In this document: piece after piece, positions 5,731-5,880 of the stretch
How the letters are laid out: each line of letters starts with the position of its first letter
How positions within the stretch are numbered: position 1 is the first letter of the stretch
Made by a program: the position numbers and the translations under genes
The notes under the pieces: model-generated
Told to the model about the DNA's origin: nothing
Database searches by the model: none
What the model saw: only the letters and a program-made list of their open reading frames with translations
Assembly: GCA_009924765.1 (NCBI GenBank)
Contig: RFQW01000119.1
Span: forward strand, 1-5,880
DNA length: 5,880 bases
Source of the DNA: Planctomycetota bacterium
GTDB lineage: Bacteria > Planctomycetota > Phycisphaerae > Phycisphaerales > SM1A02
Reading direction: 5' to 3'

Positions 5731-5770
5731 AAAAACGATTCGAGCTCCTCAAGAAGAGGGGCTCGAATCG
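5731..5770 (-). terminator. Strong intrinsic terminator for the convergent right-edge gene
   Basis: The arms at 5736-5750 and 5756-5770 pair over 15 bp, including one T-G wobble, around the loop AAGAA. In the minus direction the stem is followed at once by TTTTTGG. The plus direction has no T-run, so the terminator serves a leftward gene entering from the right. It starts about 65 nt after that gene's stop codon. It may also block plus-strand read-through from scpB sterically. Confidence 0.8.
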
Positions 5771-5834
5771 CAACGGGGAGTGGTTCACTTCCAGTCGCGG
5801 CGCTCCCGGCACGCGCGACCGTTGTCACAAATGC

Positions 5835-5880
5835 TCAGTTGGTGCGGCGACGGCGAAGGCCGAGGCCGCCCGCCACCGCG
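5835..5880 (-). CDS. C-terminal tail of a probable PEP-CTERM protein (partial)
   Basis: The minus strand from the right edge reads AVAGGLGLRRRRTN and then TGA at 5837-5835. A small hydrophobic Gly/Ala/Leu stretch followed by a cluster of arginines at the extreme C-terminus is how PEP-CTERM sorting signals end. Those signals are removed by exosortase during export and are frequent in Phycisphaerae. The PEP motif itself would lie about 15-20 residues further upstream, outside the window. A well-formed minus-strand terminator follows, which supports a real gene end here. Only 14 residues are visible, so the call is tentative; a generic membrane protein tail is the alternative. Confidence 0.5.
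   Translation of the reverse strand, partial: AVAGGLGLRRRRTN

Noticed and set aside
1..5880. tRNA, rRNA, CRISPR array, insertion sequence or phage genes
   Set aside because: No clover-leaf sequence, regularly spaced repeat, terminal inverted repeat with transposase, or phage-like product was seen on either strand.

Overview
This is a GC-rich, bacterial, gene-dense chromosomal segment. Several features together suggest a planctomycete, most likely of the Phycisphaerae type: a secreted amidohydrolase-like protein without metal ligands, a FlgM-type anti-sigma factor, a short C-terminal tail that looks like a PEP-CTERM sorting signal, and housekeeping genes in an unconventional order. The lineage call is inference from style and content, since no rRNA or other marker is present.

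Left part, minus strand (1-1791). A flgM-like gene (1480-1791) is read leftward and is followed by a strong intrinsic terminator (1428-1450). Next on the same strand is the N-terminal 450 residues of an exported amidohydrolase-superfamily protein (1-1352) that runs off the left edge. Its first amidohydrolase domain lacks the catalytic metal-binding histidines. The 143-bp divergent intergenic region (1792-1934) carries two 13-bp inverted repeats with the same core. In the flgM transcript they would show GGA in a hairpin loop, which resembles CsrA binding sites.

Central and right part, plus strand (1935-5690). There are five closely packed genes: an exported protein with two SPOR-like repeats, holB (DNA polymerase III delta'), a CYTH-domain protein, atpC (F1Fo ATP synthase epsilon) and scpB (condensin accessory subunit). 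The first three are joined by ATGA stop/start overlaps. After a 51-bp gap that may hold an internal promoter come atpC and scpB, 8 bp apart. The cluster mixes replication, chromosome segregation and energy functions. atpC lies apart from any other ATP synthase gene, and scpB has no scpA beside it within the window. HolB and the CYTH protein each lack residues normally conserved in their families.

Right edge, minus strand (5731-5880). The last 14 codons of a convergent gene encode a tail ending in a glycine/leucine stretch and an RRRR block, as in PEP-CTERM proteins. It is followed by a 15-bp-stem terminator with a T tract in the minus-strand direction.

I found no tRNA, rRNA, CRISPR array, insertion sequence or phage gene. 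No clear new multi-gene system is visible. The most notable signals are the paired GGA hairpins upstream of flgM, the metal-ligand-free amidohydrolase, the altered motifs in HolB and the CYTH protein, and the displaced atpC.
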